33,890 nucleotides of DNA from an uncultured Acetobacter sp. Its GTDB lineage: Bacteria; Pseudomonadota; Alphaproteobacteria; Acetobacterales; Acetobacteraceae. The stretch lies in NCBI GenBank assembly GCA_937900755.1, contig CALCDN010000165.1, positions 1 through 33,890 on the forward strand. The letters are read 5' to 3'. Position numbers and translations under genes: made by a program. Numbering within the stretch: position 1 is the first letter of the stretch; every line of letters starts with the position of its first letter. The notes under the pieces were generated by a model. That model was given only the letters and a program-made list of their open reading frames with translations. It ran no database searches and was not told the DNA's origin. Shown here one piece after another: positions 24,565-32,931 of this stretch.

Positions 24565-25992
24565 ATGCCTTTTGATCTCCAGTTTTCCACAACGGCTTTT
24601 CTTGTTGCGTGTATGCGCCTGACGCTGGTTGCGAGTATCAGTTTGCATATTCTTCTTACAAAACGGAATACGTCATCCGCCATCGGATGGATTGGCATAT
24701 GCGTTCTCATGCCATTTCTGGGCACCATCCTCTACCTTATGTTCGGGATAAACCGTGTTACGCGACTGGCCAAAAAGCTGGTTGGGGACCGCACCGCCCA
24801 TAGGCAGGACGGAGCGGACCTGTCCTCATGGAACAGGGAACTCGATGGGCAGTTCGCACCGCTGGCATTGATGGTTGGCAAACTGACAACCCGCCCCGTT
24901 GTTGGCAATAACAGCATTACCTGCCTGCACGATGGAGACGGTGCTTACCCGCATATGCTGGCCGCCATTGAAAAAGCCACCAAAAGCATTTTCCTGTGTT
25001 CCTATATTTTCAGGCATGACACCAGCGGACAACTCTTTGCGGACAAGCTCATTGCCGCACATAAAAGAGGGGTAAACGTGCGCGTACTGGTTGATGGCAT
25101 TGGAAGCGGTTATTTTTTATCCCCCATCTATCGGTATCTCAAAAGGGAAGGGGTACCGTGCGCACGCTTCATGCACTCGCTTCTGCCATGGCGGATGCCT
25201 TTCCTGAATTTGAGGAACCATCGTAAAATTCTGGTCGTGGATGGTTGTATCGGCTTCATGGGGGGGCTCAATATCGCCGATAATAATCTGGTCGCGCGCG
25301 CACCCCGCGACCCGGTATCGGACACCCACTTCCAGATTGAGGGACCAGTTGTTCACCAATTGGCGCAGGTTGCGGCATGGGACTGGTATTTTACCACTGG
25401 TGAACAGTTGAGCCGGGACCTGTTTTTGCAAGAACATGCGAGCAAGGGCACGTCTCTGGCCCGTATTGTTACGGCTGGACCGGACACGGACCTGGAAAAA
25501 ATAGAATATACCATGCTCCAGGCCATCACACTCTCACGCAAGAGCATACGGCTGATGACACCGTATTTTCTGCCGGGCGCCCGGTTTTTGTCCGAACTGG
25601 GGCTGGCGGCCCTGCGTGGTGTGCAGGTGGATATTATCATCCCGCTCCGCAGCAATCATCGTCCGCTGGACTGGGCCTGTGCCGCCAATATTTCACCATT
25701 GCTGGACACAGGCGTGCGGGTCTGGCACGCCAATCCTCCCTTCAACCATTCCAAGCTGATGGTGGTGGACAAGGCATGGTCTTTTGTTGGCAGTTCCAAC
25801 CTGGATATTCGCAGTTTACGCTTGAACTTTGAAATCAACATGGAAACTTACGATGTAACCATGGCGGAAATTACGGATGACTTCATATGCCAGCACCGCA
25901 ACCACAGACTGACACATTATGACCTGGACAAGCGGAACAGCCTGACCCGCATCCGCGATTCATTCGCCAGATTGTTCATGCCTTATTTGTAA
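24565..25992 (+). CDS. cls: cardiolipin synthase A-type (phospholipase D superfamily)
   Basis: Cls condenses two phosphatidylglycerol molecules into cardiolipin at the inner membrane. Two HKD motifs are intact: HRKILVVD (His219, Lys221, Asp226) and HSKLMVVD (His395, Lys397, Asp402), each followed by the GG/GS-N element (GGLNIADNN, GSSNLDIRS). Two N-terminal membrane segments are visible at about residues 12-31 and 38-60, as in ClsA. The 475-residue length is close to E. coli ClsA. The ATG at 24565 has no clear ribosome binding site; its upstream bases are the 5' end of yraN. Its last ten bases overlap the convergent gene at 25983. Confidence 0.92.
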   Translation: MPFDLQFSTTAFLVACMRLTLVASISLHILLTKRNTSSAIGWIGICVLMPFLGTILYLMFGINRVTRLAKKLVGDRTAHRQDGADLSSWNRELDGQFAPLALMVGKLTTRPVVGNNSITCLHDGDGAYPHMLAAIEKATKSIFLCSYIFRHDTSGQLFADKLIAAHKRGVNVRVLVDGIGSGYFLSPIYRYLKREGVPCARFMHSLLPWRMPFLNLRNHRKILVVDGCIGFMGGLNIADNNLVARAPRDPVSDTHFQIEGPVVHQLAQVAAWDWYFTTGEQLSRDLFLQEHASKGTSLARIVTAGPDTDLEKIEYTMLQAITLSRKSIRLMTPYFLPGARFLSELGLAALRGVQVDIIIPLRSNHRPLDWACAANISPLLDTGVRVWHANPPFNHSKLMVVDKAWSFVGSSNLDIRSLRLNFEINMETYDVTMAEITDDFICQHRNHRLTHYDLDKRNSLTRIRDSFARLFMPYL

Positions 25993-26690
25993 ACGACCAG
26001 TGCCGGTTTTCGGCCTATTTCAGGCTGGAGTGTTACTGCGATTGGCCTGTGGTCAGAGGCAAAAACAGGCAAGACCCGTGCGTCTGAACAGACCATGCCC
26101 TCCACAAGGCAGCGGTCCAGCCGAATAGGCAGCAGGTCAACCATACGGTGCGTGGGGGCCTTTGGCCCTACATCCGCAAAGCCGGGCACCAGGGTTGGTC
26201 CTACCAGATTGAAGTCCCCTAAAATGGCGCAGGGCGCGGACAGCAGGGACGCAATCCGCCGCAATTGCCTGCGGTTGAGCATCTGCCCATGTGAAAGATG
26301 CACATTGGCCAGAGAAAACTGGGCGTAATCTATAATCTGGGCATGCCGCTTAACAATCGGTCCTGACGGAATGGTGCATGCCCGCGGTGGCCGTGCAAAC
26401 GGCAGACGGCTCCAGCAGGCCCCCCCATGAATACGCCCCGGTAGTGGCGAGCGGGCATAGTGGCCCCCTATCACGTCTGGCAGTACATCTATTTCCACCG
26501 TAGCTTCCTGCATAAGCAGAATATCCGGTTGTTCGGCCTCTATCAGGGCAGCCACGTCATGCACGGTGGCACCCGTGCGGCGTAGCAGGTTCCAACTGAT
26601 AATCCTGACCCCTGGAGTATCATTGGCTACCCTAGCCCTGCGCCGCCCCTTGGATGCGAGTTCAACAAAGCGAGCCAGACGACGCCTCAT
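25983..26690 (-). CDS. endonuclease/exonuclease/phosphatase (EEP) family protein
   Basis: A 235-residue metal-dependent phosphohydrolase of the EEP fold. The core motifs are present in order: IISWNLLRR, the metal ligand in LLMQEATVE, ANVHLSHG, ILGDFNLVG and the C-terminal SDHRPIAV. Members cleave DNA, phosphoinositides or sphingomyelin, and many bacterial ones sit near phospholipid genes, but the substrate cannot be told here. There is no signal peptide; the basic start (MRRRLARFVELASKGRRRAR) is notable. It overlaps the AI-2E permease gene as ATGA and the convergent cls end by ten bases. Confidence 0.85.
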   Translation of the reverse strand: MRRRLARFVELASKGRRRARVANDTPGVRIISWNLLRRTGATVHDVAALIEAEQPDILLMQEATVEIDVLPDVIGGHYARSPLPGRIHGGACWSRLPFARPPRACTIPSGPIVKRHAQIIDYAQFSLANVHLSHGQMLNRRQLRRIASLLSAPCAILGDFNLVGPTLVPGFADVGPKAPTHRMVDLLPIRLDRCLVEGMVCSDARVLPVFASDHRPIAVTLQPEIGRKPALVVYK

Positions 26691-27775
26691 GGCGCGATAT
26701 TCCTTGTTTCATCCAATGCTGGCCGTGCTGGTTCGCCCTGTGCGAATTCCATGGTCAGCGTAAAACCGATAGCAAGAAGGACAGGCCCCAGAAAAATGCC
26801 GACACCGCCAAACGCCAGCAACCCACCGATAACCCCGAGTACGGTCAGCAGATAAGGCAGCTTTGACCCACGCGCGATAAATAATGGGCGGATCAGATGG
26901 TCCGCACCGGAAATGAAAACCACACCATACAGAATGAGCAGAATTCCCTTGAGCTGATGGTGGGTTGCAAACAGCCATATGGCCGCGGGTATCCACAGCA
27001 GTGGCGCACCAACGGGAAAGACCGCCAAAAATGCCGCAATGCCACCCAGAATAACCGGCTCGGCCACACCGAACATCCATAGCCCCAACCCGGTGAGAAT
27101 ACCCTGGATAATGGCAGTGCCAAGAATACCATAGACCGTGCCGCGCACCGTGCTGGCAATAATGGAAAGGTGCCGCCCGGCCTGAAGCCCGGCAATACGC
27201 AAAATGACAGCCTGTAGCGTATCCCACAGGATGGCGCCACTGATCCAGAAAAAGAAGGAAATGAACAAGGCCGTAACAAGGTGCAGCGCGCCACTGGCCA
27301 TCTGCATCAGCACACTCAGGACAGACTGGATGATCCCGCCCGCGTAAGGCCGCAACTCTGCCGCCGCCAGCCCGAGGTTACGGCTCCACAATGCCCAGCG
27401 GTGATGAATTTCCGGCCCGAAAACAGGCAGGTTATCAAGCCAGTGGGGCAGGGGGGGCAACTGGTTGACCTGCCCGAACAGGGTTGTCAACTGGAGCGCC
27501 CAGCGCGGACCCGAGGCGACACAGGCCGATGCCAGGAGTGCGATCGGGAACACCACGCAGACGGCGCATAGCACGGTCATGATCAGGCTGGCGGCATTCG
27601 CCCCCATGCTCCGCCGCAGGTACTGGAAAAGGGGCCATGTGGTGTAGGTCAGCACCCCCGCCCAGAGCAGGGCGGAGGAAAAGGGAACCAGCACGGCCAC
27701 GCACCCATATGCGATCCCTGCCAGCAATAAAAACCGGAGAATACGTTCAGCCGTCAATGTGTGACCATCTGTCAT
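26687..27775 (-). CDS. AI-2E/PerM-family permease
   Basis: A 362-residue integral membrane protein with about eight hydrophobic segments and the AI-2E-family layout: two early segments (LLLAGIAYGCVAVLVPF, ALLWAGVLTYTTWP), a long central loop, then a dense C-terminal membrane half with GTAIIQGILTGLGLWMFGV, FPVGAPLLWIPAAIWL and the DHLIRPLFI box. Members include the AI-2 exporter TqsA and proteins acting as sodium/proton antiporters; the substrate is not predictable. The start ATG at 27775 has no good ribosome binding site. The next gene begins inside its stop codon. Confidence 0.87.
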   Translation of the reverse strand: MTDGHTLTAERILRFLLLAGIAYGCVAVLVPFSSALLWAGVLTYTTWPLFQYLRRSMGANAASLIMTVLCAVCVVFPIALLASACVASGPRWALQLTTLFGQVNQLPPLPHWLDNLPVFGPEIHHRWALWSRNLGLAAAELRPYAGGIIQSVLSVLMQMASGALHLVTALFISFFFWISGAILWDTLQAVILRIAGLQAGRHLSIIASTVRGTVYGILGTAIIQGILTGLGLWMFGVAEPVILGGIAAFLAVFPVGAPLLWIPAAIWLFATHHQLKGILLILYGVVFISGADHLIRPLFIARGSKLPYLLTVLGVIGGLLAFGGVGIFLGPVLLAIGFTLTMEFAQGEPARPALDETRNIAP

Positions 27776-27992
27776 GCGTGCAACAAACCACGGAACGCCT
27801 TAATTTTCTGTGTTTCCCACAAGAACACGGCGTATCGGTTCTATGGTATGGCCCATTCCGCCCCGACTTTCCAGTCGGTTCGGATAAAGGCTCTGTGTTG
27901 CCCTGCGGGCGCGACCACAAACACGTTTGCCAGTTGCCGCGGACTATGTGATCGTGGATGACCTGCACTGAAAACTTTATGGGCTCTTGTTC
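27776..27992. other. divergent intergenic region with a perfect short hairpin
   Basis: These 217 bases separate the AI-2E permease gene (-) from sseA (+), so both promoters should be here. CCGACT (27863-27868) and AGTCGG (27873-27878) form a perfect six-base-pair stem with a four-base loop, about midway. A second weaker pair is GTGTT and AACAC near 27812-27830. I find no -10/-35 pair I would defend, and no RNA gene. The hairpin could be an operator or a leader structure. Confidence 0.35.
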
Positions 27993-28844
27993 ATGTCTCC
28001 TCTCATTTCCGGCAGTTTTTTGCATACTCTTGCCCAGGACACCTCCGTTTGTTTTCTGGACGCCACGACAACTCTGCCGGGGGAGACATTCAACCCGCGG
28101 GAAAATTTTACCGCCTGCCATATTCCACGCAGCCAGTATTTTGATATTGATGATTTTTCCGACCCGCAAAGCACCTTGCCCCATACGGTGCCATCCGCTG
28201 CCCGTTTTGCACAACTGTTTGGCGCGCTGGGCATTACACCGCAGACCCATGTTGTCTTTTACGACCAGGGCAATGTTGCCTCCGCCTGCCGGGCATGGTG
28301 GATGACCAGGTTTTTCGGGCACGAAAAAACCCAGATCATCCATGGCGGCCTGAGCGCGTGGCAACAGCAAAACCTGCCCCTCGAACAGGGCGCGGGCGTA
28401 AAGCGCACGCCACAGACGTACCACCCCAGAACCCAGTATTCCCGCATTGCCGGACTGGGAGACATGCTCGAACATATCCGCCTGCAAAACCGCCCTATAC
28501 TGGACGCCCGCAGTACGGCCCGTTTTTATGGCACCGCACCCGAACCACGCCCGGGCGTACTGTCAGGCCATATGCCTGGAGCGCGCAACATTCCCTACAA
28601 GAGCGTGCTGGATGAAAACGGATTGTTCCTCCCCCCTACCCAACTGGAAACCCTGTTTTTGCAGGCTGGCGTTTCCGCAACTACCCACCCCATAACCACC
28701 TGTGGCTCGGGGATGACCGCCGCCGTGCTGAACATGGCGCTGGAACTGGCGGGATTTACATCCAACGCCCTGTATGACGGCTCCTGGGCGGAATGGGGCA
28801 GCACACCCAACACCCCCATTACAACGGACAAAACACATGACTGA
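27993..28844 (+). CDS. sseA: sulfurtransferase, 3-mercaptopyruvate sulfurtransferase type (two rhodanese domains)
   Basis: Two rhodanese domains are visible in 283 residues: an inactive N-terminal one (about 1-135, with HIPRSQYFDIDDFSD and FYDQGNVASACRAWWM) and a catalytic C-terminal one (about 150-270). The active-site loop is CGSGMTA with Cys237; CGSG-x-T-A is the form seen in 3-mercaptopyruvate sulfurtransferases, whereas thiosulfate rhodaneses usually have a charged loop. GHMPGARNIPY is the typical C-domain entry. The ATG at 27993 is chosen over a TTG at 27987. It overlaps the following metC start by eight bases, so the two sulfur enzymes are probably co-translated. Confidence 0.9.
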   Translation: MSPLISGSFLHTLAQDTSVCFLDATTTLPGETFNPRENFTACHIPRSQYFDIDDFSDPQSTLPHTVPSAARFAQLFGALGITPQTHVVFYDQGNVASACRAWWMTRFFGHEKTQIIHGGLSAWQQQNLPLEQGAGVKRTPQTYHPRTQYSRIAGLGDMLEHIRLQNRPILDARSTARFYGTAPEPRPGVLSGHMPGARNIPYKSVLDENGLFLPPTQLETLFLQAGVSATTHPITTCGSGMTAAVLNMALELAGFTSNALYDGSWAEWGSTPNTPITTDKTHD

Positions 28845-30048
28845 CCGCCCCAGTGTGGATGCCGGATGGCAAAAACTTGGCACAGCCCTGACCCATGCCG
28901 GCAGGGCCACCGCGCCAGAAGGGGGAACTTACGTCAACCCTCCGCTCGAACGTGGCTCCACCGTGCTTTTTCCCTCGCTCCAGAGCATGAACCGCAAGGG
29001 CCTGGAGCGTTACGACCATGCCAGCATTTATGGCGCCATGGGGTCGCCCACCCAGCACGAACTGGAAAAACTGATCGCGCACGTGGAAGGGGGAACAGAC
29101 TGCCAGATTGTCAGTTCCGGCCTTGCGGCATGCACAACCCCCTTGCTCGCTTTTTTAAAAGCGGGGGACCACTGCCTCCTGGCAGATAGCGTGTACGGCC
29201 CGACCCGTCGATTTGCCGAGAACATGCTCCGGCGTTTTGGGGTGGACATATCCTATTTTCCGCCCTGCGCCAGCAGGTCCGAAGTGGAAGACTACATCCA
29301 GCCGAATACCCGCATCATTTTTACGGAAAGCCCGGGTAGTCACACATTCGAGGTGCAGGATATTCCCATGCTGGCCGATGTGGCCCACCAGCATGGGGCA
29401 CGGCTTTTTTTGGACAACACATGGGGGTTTGGCATTTTTGCCCCGTTTGAACATGGCGTGGACGTTTCCATTCAGGCCCTGACCAAATACCCTTCTGGCC
29501 ATTCGGACGTCATTGCCGGGGCCGTAACCGTTGCCGACCAGGCAAGCTGGCATATTCTGCGAGATGCCTCCATCCAGCTTGGCCAGCTTGCCGGGCCCGA
29601 TGACTGCTGGCTGACCCTGCGCGGCCTGCGCACAATGGGAGTGCGTCTGGCGCAGCAGGCACGCACCGCCCTGCAGATTGCAACATGGCTGCACCAACGC
29701 CCCGAAGTGGCGCAGGTGCTGCACCCGGCCCTGCCAGACTGCCCGGGCCACGCCTACTGGAAACGGGACTTTACAGGAGCGGGCAGCCTGTTTGGCGTGG
29801 TGTTGAACAGCACATACACCCGCCAGAACATGGAGCGCATGATCAACGCCATGCGCCTGTTCGGTATTGGTGCTTCGTGGGGTGGGTACGAAAGCCTTGT
29901 GTTGCCAACCACTGGTGGCATAACGCGGAATTTTGGCCCGGACCAACCCGACCCGGCCGCATTCCGTTTACAGGTCGGGCTGGAAAACACACAGGACCTG
30001 ATCGCAGACCTCGAACAGGCCTTCAACGCCCTGCATTACACCCCCTGA
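28837..30048 (+). CDS. metC: cystathionine beta-lyase (PLP-dependent)
   Basis: A Cys/Met-metabolism PLP enzyme of 403 residues. The PLP lysine is Lys217 in IQALTKYPSGHSDVIAGAV; TKY-x2-GHSDV is characteristic of cystathionine beta-lyase. YDHASIYGAMGSPTQHELE, SSGLAACTTPLLAFLKAGDH, the PLP-stacking SVYGPTRRF, and DNTWGFGIF confirm the fold. MetC splits cystathionine to homocysteine, pyruvate and ammonia; some members act mainly as cysteine desulfhydrases or alliinases, and the pairing with a mercaptopyruvate sulfurtransferase would fit a sulfur-release role as well. The ATG at 28837 lies inside the end of sseA. The stop is five bases from the convergent comM stop. Confidence 0.93.
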   Translation: MTDRPSVDAGWQKLGTALTHAGRATAPEGGTYVNPPLERGSTVLFPSLQSMNRKGLERYDHASIYGAMGSPTQHELEKLIAHVEGGTDCQIVSSGLAACTTPLLAFLKAGDHCLLADSVYGPTRRFAENMLRRFGVDISYFPPCASRSEVEDYIQPNTRIIFTESPGSHTFEVQDIPMLADVAHQHGARLFLDNTWGFGIFAPFEHGVDVSIQALTKYPSGHSDVIAGAVTVADQASWHILRDASIQLGQLAGPDDCWLTLRGLRTMGVRLAQQARTALQIATWLHQRPEVAQVLHPALPDCPGHAYWKRDFTGAGSLFGVVLNSTYTRQNMERMINAMRLFGIGASWGGYESLVLPTTGGITRNFGPDQPDPAAFRLQVGLENTQDLIADLEQAFNALHYTP

Positions 30049-30053
30049 CATAG

Positions 30054-31547
30054 TCACAAGGTGGCACGTGCGCGGAATGTGGCGGCCTCGGCTATATGCT
30101 GGGGCTCCACATCCTCCGTGCCAGCCAGGTCGGCAATGGTTCTGGCCACCCGCAGCAGGCGCGTATATCCCCGAGCGGAAAACCTGAATTTTTCGGCAAT
30201 CGCCTGCGCAAGGTCCTGCGCCTTGTCCGTAGGAGACAGACTGTTCAGAGCGGCCTCGGCATTTTTTTGCAGGCCCTGCCGGTTTGTCTGGACCTCCCTG
30301 GCCCGCAGCACGCGTTGGGCGACAGTGGCCGTGCTCTCGCCATCGGCCTGCACCATATAGCCAAGGGGTTCGTATGGCTGCATGGCCACATGCAAATCAA
30401 TACGGTCCATGAGCGGGCCGGACAGACGCGCCAGGTAATCCGCGCCACAGCGCGGAGCCTTGCTGCACTCCCGCTCCGCATCCCCCAGGTAGCCACAACG
30501 ACAGGGATTCATGGCGGCAACAAGCTGGAAGCGGGCAGGGTAGGTCACATGCACGGCAGCCCGTGCAAGGCTGACCTGCCCGGTCTCCAGCGGTTGGCGC
30601 AACGCCTCAAGGGCTGCGCGGGAGAATTCGGGCAACTCGTCCAAAAACAGGACACCATGGTGCGCAAGACTGATCTCGCCAGGGCGCGCGCGCGCGCCGC
30701 CCCCCACCAGTGCGGGCAGGCTGGCCGAATGGTGCGGAGCCCTGGCTGGGGGGCGGCGCATGGGCCTGCCATCCTTCAACAGCCCCGCAGCGCTGTATAT
30801 GCGCGAAACAGCCAGGCTCTCCAATGCCGACAAATCGGGCAGCAAGCCACACAGCCTTGCCGCCAGCATGGACTTGCCTGCTCCCGGAGGCCCCGAGAGC
30901 AACAGGGAGTGTCCACCGGCAGCGGCTATTTCCAGCGCCCTGCGCCCTGTTTCCATTCCCTTGATATCCGCCAGATCTGGCCCGGTCGCATCGGGGGGGA
31001 GTGGCGTATGGGAAAAAACGGGGCCCACGAGAATTTGCAGCCCGGTAAAATGGTTGATCAGTGCGAGCAGGTCCGAAGCCGCCAGGACAGCGATATCTCC
31101 ACCACACAGGGCCTCTTCCGCCTGATAGGCAGGGCAGACAATACCCAGTTCCATGGACGCCGCCTCCAGCGAGGCTGAAAGCACGCCAGAAACCGGGTTA
31201 AGCCGCCCGTCAAGCGAGAGTTCGCCAAGGGCCGCGTAACGACCTACTTCTTCCGCAGGGATCACCCCCATGGCCGCCAGCAGGGCAAGGGCTATGGGCA
31301 GGTCAAAATGCGAGCCTTCCTTGGGGAGGTCCGCAGGGACAAGGTTAACAAGAATACGTTTGGCGGGAAGGGCCAGCCCTATGCTGGTCAAGGCGGCGCG
31401 CACACGCTCACGCGCTTCGGCCACGGCCTTGTCTGGTAGTCCCACGATCAAAAACGCAGGCAAACCAGAGGATATCTGCACTTCAACCCAGACGGGCCTG
31501 GCCTCGATACCCGAAAATGCAAAGCTGCGGATGCGGGAATAAATCAT
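30054..31547 (-). CDS. comM: YifB/ComM-family Mg-chelatase-like AAA+ ATPase
   Basis: ComM is a hexameric helicase that promotes branch migration during natural transformation; YifB is its common name in species without known competence. In 497 residues there is an N-terminal ChlI/Lon-S5-like domain (about 1-175, GLPDKAVAEARERVRAAL), the AAA+ core with Walker A GPPGAGKS at 219-226 and Walker B LFLDE at 300-304, then a cysteine cluster NPCRCGYLGDAERECSKAPRC, LMDRIDLHV with the arginine finger region, and the C-terminal Mg-chelatase domain. GGAG lies seven bases before the ATG. It starts 22 bases after the serA stop and is probably cotranscribed with it. Confidence 0.95.
   Translation of the reverse strand: MIYSRIRSFAFSGIEARPVWVEVQISSGLPAFLIVGLPDKAVAEARERVRAALTSIGLALPAKRILVNLVPADLPKEGSHFDLPIALALLAAMGVIPAEEVGRYAALGELSLDGRLNPVSGVLSASLEAASMELGIVCPAYQAEEALCGGDIAVLAASDLLALINHFTGLQILVGPVFSHTPLPPDATGPDLADIKGMETGRRALEIAAAGGHSLLLSGPPGAGKSMLAARLCGLLPDLSALESLAVSRIYSAAGLLKDGRPMRRPPARAPHHSASLPALVGGGARARPGEISLAHHGVLFLDELPEFSRAALEALRQPLETGQVSLARAAVHVTYPARFQLVAAMNPCRCGYLGDAERECSKAPRCGADYLARLSGPLMDRIDLHVAMQPYEPLGYMVQADGESTATVAQRVLRAREVQTNRQGLQKNAEAALNSLSPTDKAQDLAQAIAEKFRFSARGYTRLLRVARTIADLAGTEDVEPQHIAEAATFRARATL
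30684..30697. repeat. (GC)7 dinucleotide tract inside comM
   Basis: Seven uninterrupted GC units lie in the coding region of comM, in the segment encoding GGGARARPG shortly before Walker B. A run of C follows closely. Loss or gain of one unit would shift the frame and remove the Walker B motif. Confidence 0.9.
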
Positions 31548-31569
31548 TCCCGCTCTCCGCAGCCCATGC

Positions 31570-32829
31570 TTAGCGACCCTTGTAAATCAGGCGGGCACGT
31601 ACCGTGCCATCCAGTTCACGCAGGGCCTTGAGCAGACGATCATCCAGATCGGTATCGCCGCCCGTGTCCGCCTCGATCACCACATACCCGATTTCTCCAT
31701 CGGTCTGGAGGAACTGGGCTGTTACGTTGCAGGTTTCACGCAGGAAAATTTCATTCAGCTTCATCATAACACCGGGCATGTTATGGTGGGCATGCATGAA
31801 GCGTGTGCCACGCGGGCTTTGCGGCAGTTGCACCCCGGGGAAATTAACCGCCCCGAACGTGGAGCCCACATCCGAGTATTCCACTAGCTTGCGCGCCACT
31901 TCCACACCAATGCGTTCCTGCGCTTCGGCCGTGGAACCACCGATATGCGGGGTAAGGATGACGTTATCCAGGCCCATGATCGGGGTGGACAGCAGGTCCC
32001 CCGGACCTTTGGGTTCCTTGGGGTACACGTCAATGGCCGCACCCAGCAGGTGGCCACTTTCGAGCGCCTTGGCCAGTGCGTCCAGGTCAACCACATTGCC
32101 GCGGGCATTGTTGATGAGGAAGGAGCCCTTCTTCATCTTGGCAATCTGTTCAGCGCCCATCAGGTTTGCCGTTGTGGGAAGCTGGGGAACATGCAGGCTG
32201 ACAACATCGCTCTGGGCCAGCAGGTCATCAAGCGTGTCCACCGGCAGGGCGTTGCCGTGGCCGAGCTTGTCCACCACATCGTAATAGGCCACGCGCATGC
32301 CAAAGGCTTCCGCCAGAACGGACAACTGCGAGCCAATGGAGCCGTAACCAACAATCCCAAGGGTTTTGCCGCGCACTTCCCAGCTATTGGCGGCTGACTT
32401 GGTCCACGCGCCTTTATGGCACTCAACCGAACGGGGGAAAATGCGGCGCATCAGCATCACAATTTCACCCATGACCAGTTCGGCCACGGAGCGTGTGTTG
32501 CTGTAGGGGGCGTTAAAAACAGGGATCCCGTTCAGGCGTGCCGCTTCGAGGTCAACCTGATTGGTGCCAATGCAAAAACAGCCAATGGCCATCAGGCGAT
32601 CCGCACCTTCAATGACCTCTTTGGTCAACTGCGTGCGGGAGCGGATGCCAACAATATGCACGCCTTCAAGCGCCTGTTTGAGCGCATCGCCTTCGAGTGC
32701 CCCTTTGTGGCGTACGACATTCTCGTAACCACAGGCCTTCAGAAGGGCGACGGCACTATCGTGGATACCCTCCAGCAGAAGAATACGGATCTTGTCCTTG
32801 GAGAGGGACAGGTGCGTGCTCGTGCTCAT
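31570..32829 (-). CDS. serA: D-3-phosphoglycerate dehydrogenase (ACT-domain form)
   Basis: SerA oxidises 3-phosphoglycerate to phosphohydroxypyruvate, the entry step to serine. The NAD-binding GYGSIG is at residues 161-166. The catalytic set is Arg243 (NARGN), Glu272 (YPKEP) and His295 (TPHIGGST). From about residue 345 an ACT domain (NMPGVMMKLNEIF, EIGYVVIEAD) provides serine feedback control. The 419 residues and the layout correspond to the E. coli-type enzyme rather than the longer mycobacterial type. It lies downstream of hisN across a strong hairpin and 22 bases before comM. serC and serB are not in the window. Confidence 0.97.
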   Translation of the reverse strand: MSTSTHLSLSKDKIRILLLEGIHDSAVALLKACGYENVVRHKGALEGDALKQALEGVHIVGIRSRTQLTKEVIEGADRLMAIGCFCIGTNQVDLEAARLNGIPVFNAPYSNTRSVAELVMGEIVMLMRRIFPRSVECHKGAWTKSAANSWEVRGKTLGIVGYGSIGSQLSVLAEAFGMRVAYYDVVDKLGHGNALPVDTLDDLLAQSDVVSLHVPQLPTTANLMGAEQIAKMKKGSFLINNARGNVVDLDALAKALESGHLLGAAIDVYPKEPKGPGDLLSTPIMGLDNVILTPHIGGSTAEAQERIGVEVARKLVEYSDVGSTFGAVNFPGVQLPQSPRGTRFMHAHHNMPGVMMKLNEIFLRETCNVTAQFLQTDGEIGYVVIEADTGGDTDLDDRLLKALRELDGTVRARLIYKGR

Positions 32830-32870
32830 TTGGACTGACCATCGCTGTTGTACCGAAGCGCAGACCTATC

Positions 32871-32911
32871 GCAAAACGGGGGCAATGCATAGTCTGCGCC
32901 CCCAATTTTGC
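32871..32911 (-). terminator. strong two-part hairpin between hisN and serA
   Basis: Read on the minus strand, GGGGGC pairs with GCCCCC (plus-strand arms 32878-32883 and 32898-32903), and outside it GCAAAA pairs with TTTTGC (arms 32871-32876 and 32906-32911). A TTTT run follows the GC stem, as in an intrinsic terminator for hisN; because the flanks are A-rich and T-rich, it would also work from the other strand. It may instead be a serA leader structure, since it ends about 40 bases before the serA start. Confidence 0.6.
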
Positions 32912-32931
32912 CGGTATGTCCCCGATAAATC

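Noticed and set aside
24555..24728. Upstream extension of yraN to a 209-residue protein
   Set aside because: The extra N-terminus lies opposite the cls 5' region, has no family similarity and no better ribosome binding site than the ATG at 24554.
27776..27992. Possible tRNA or small RNA gene in the AI-2E/sseA gap
   Set aside because: No cloverleaf, T-loop motif or terminator could be found; only short hairpins are present.
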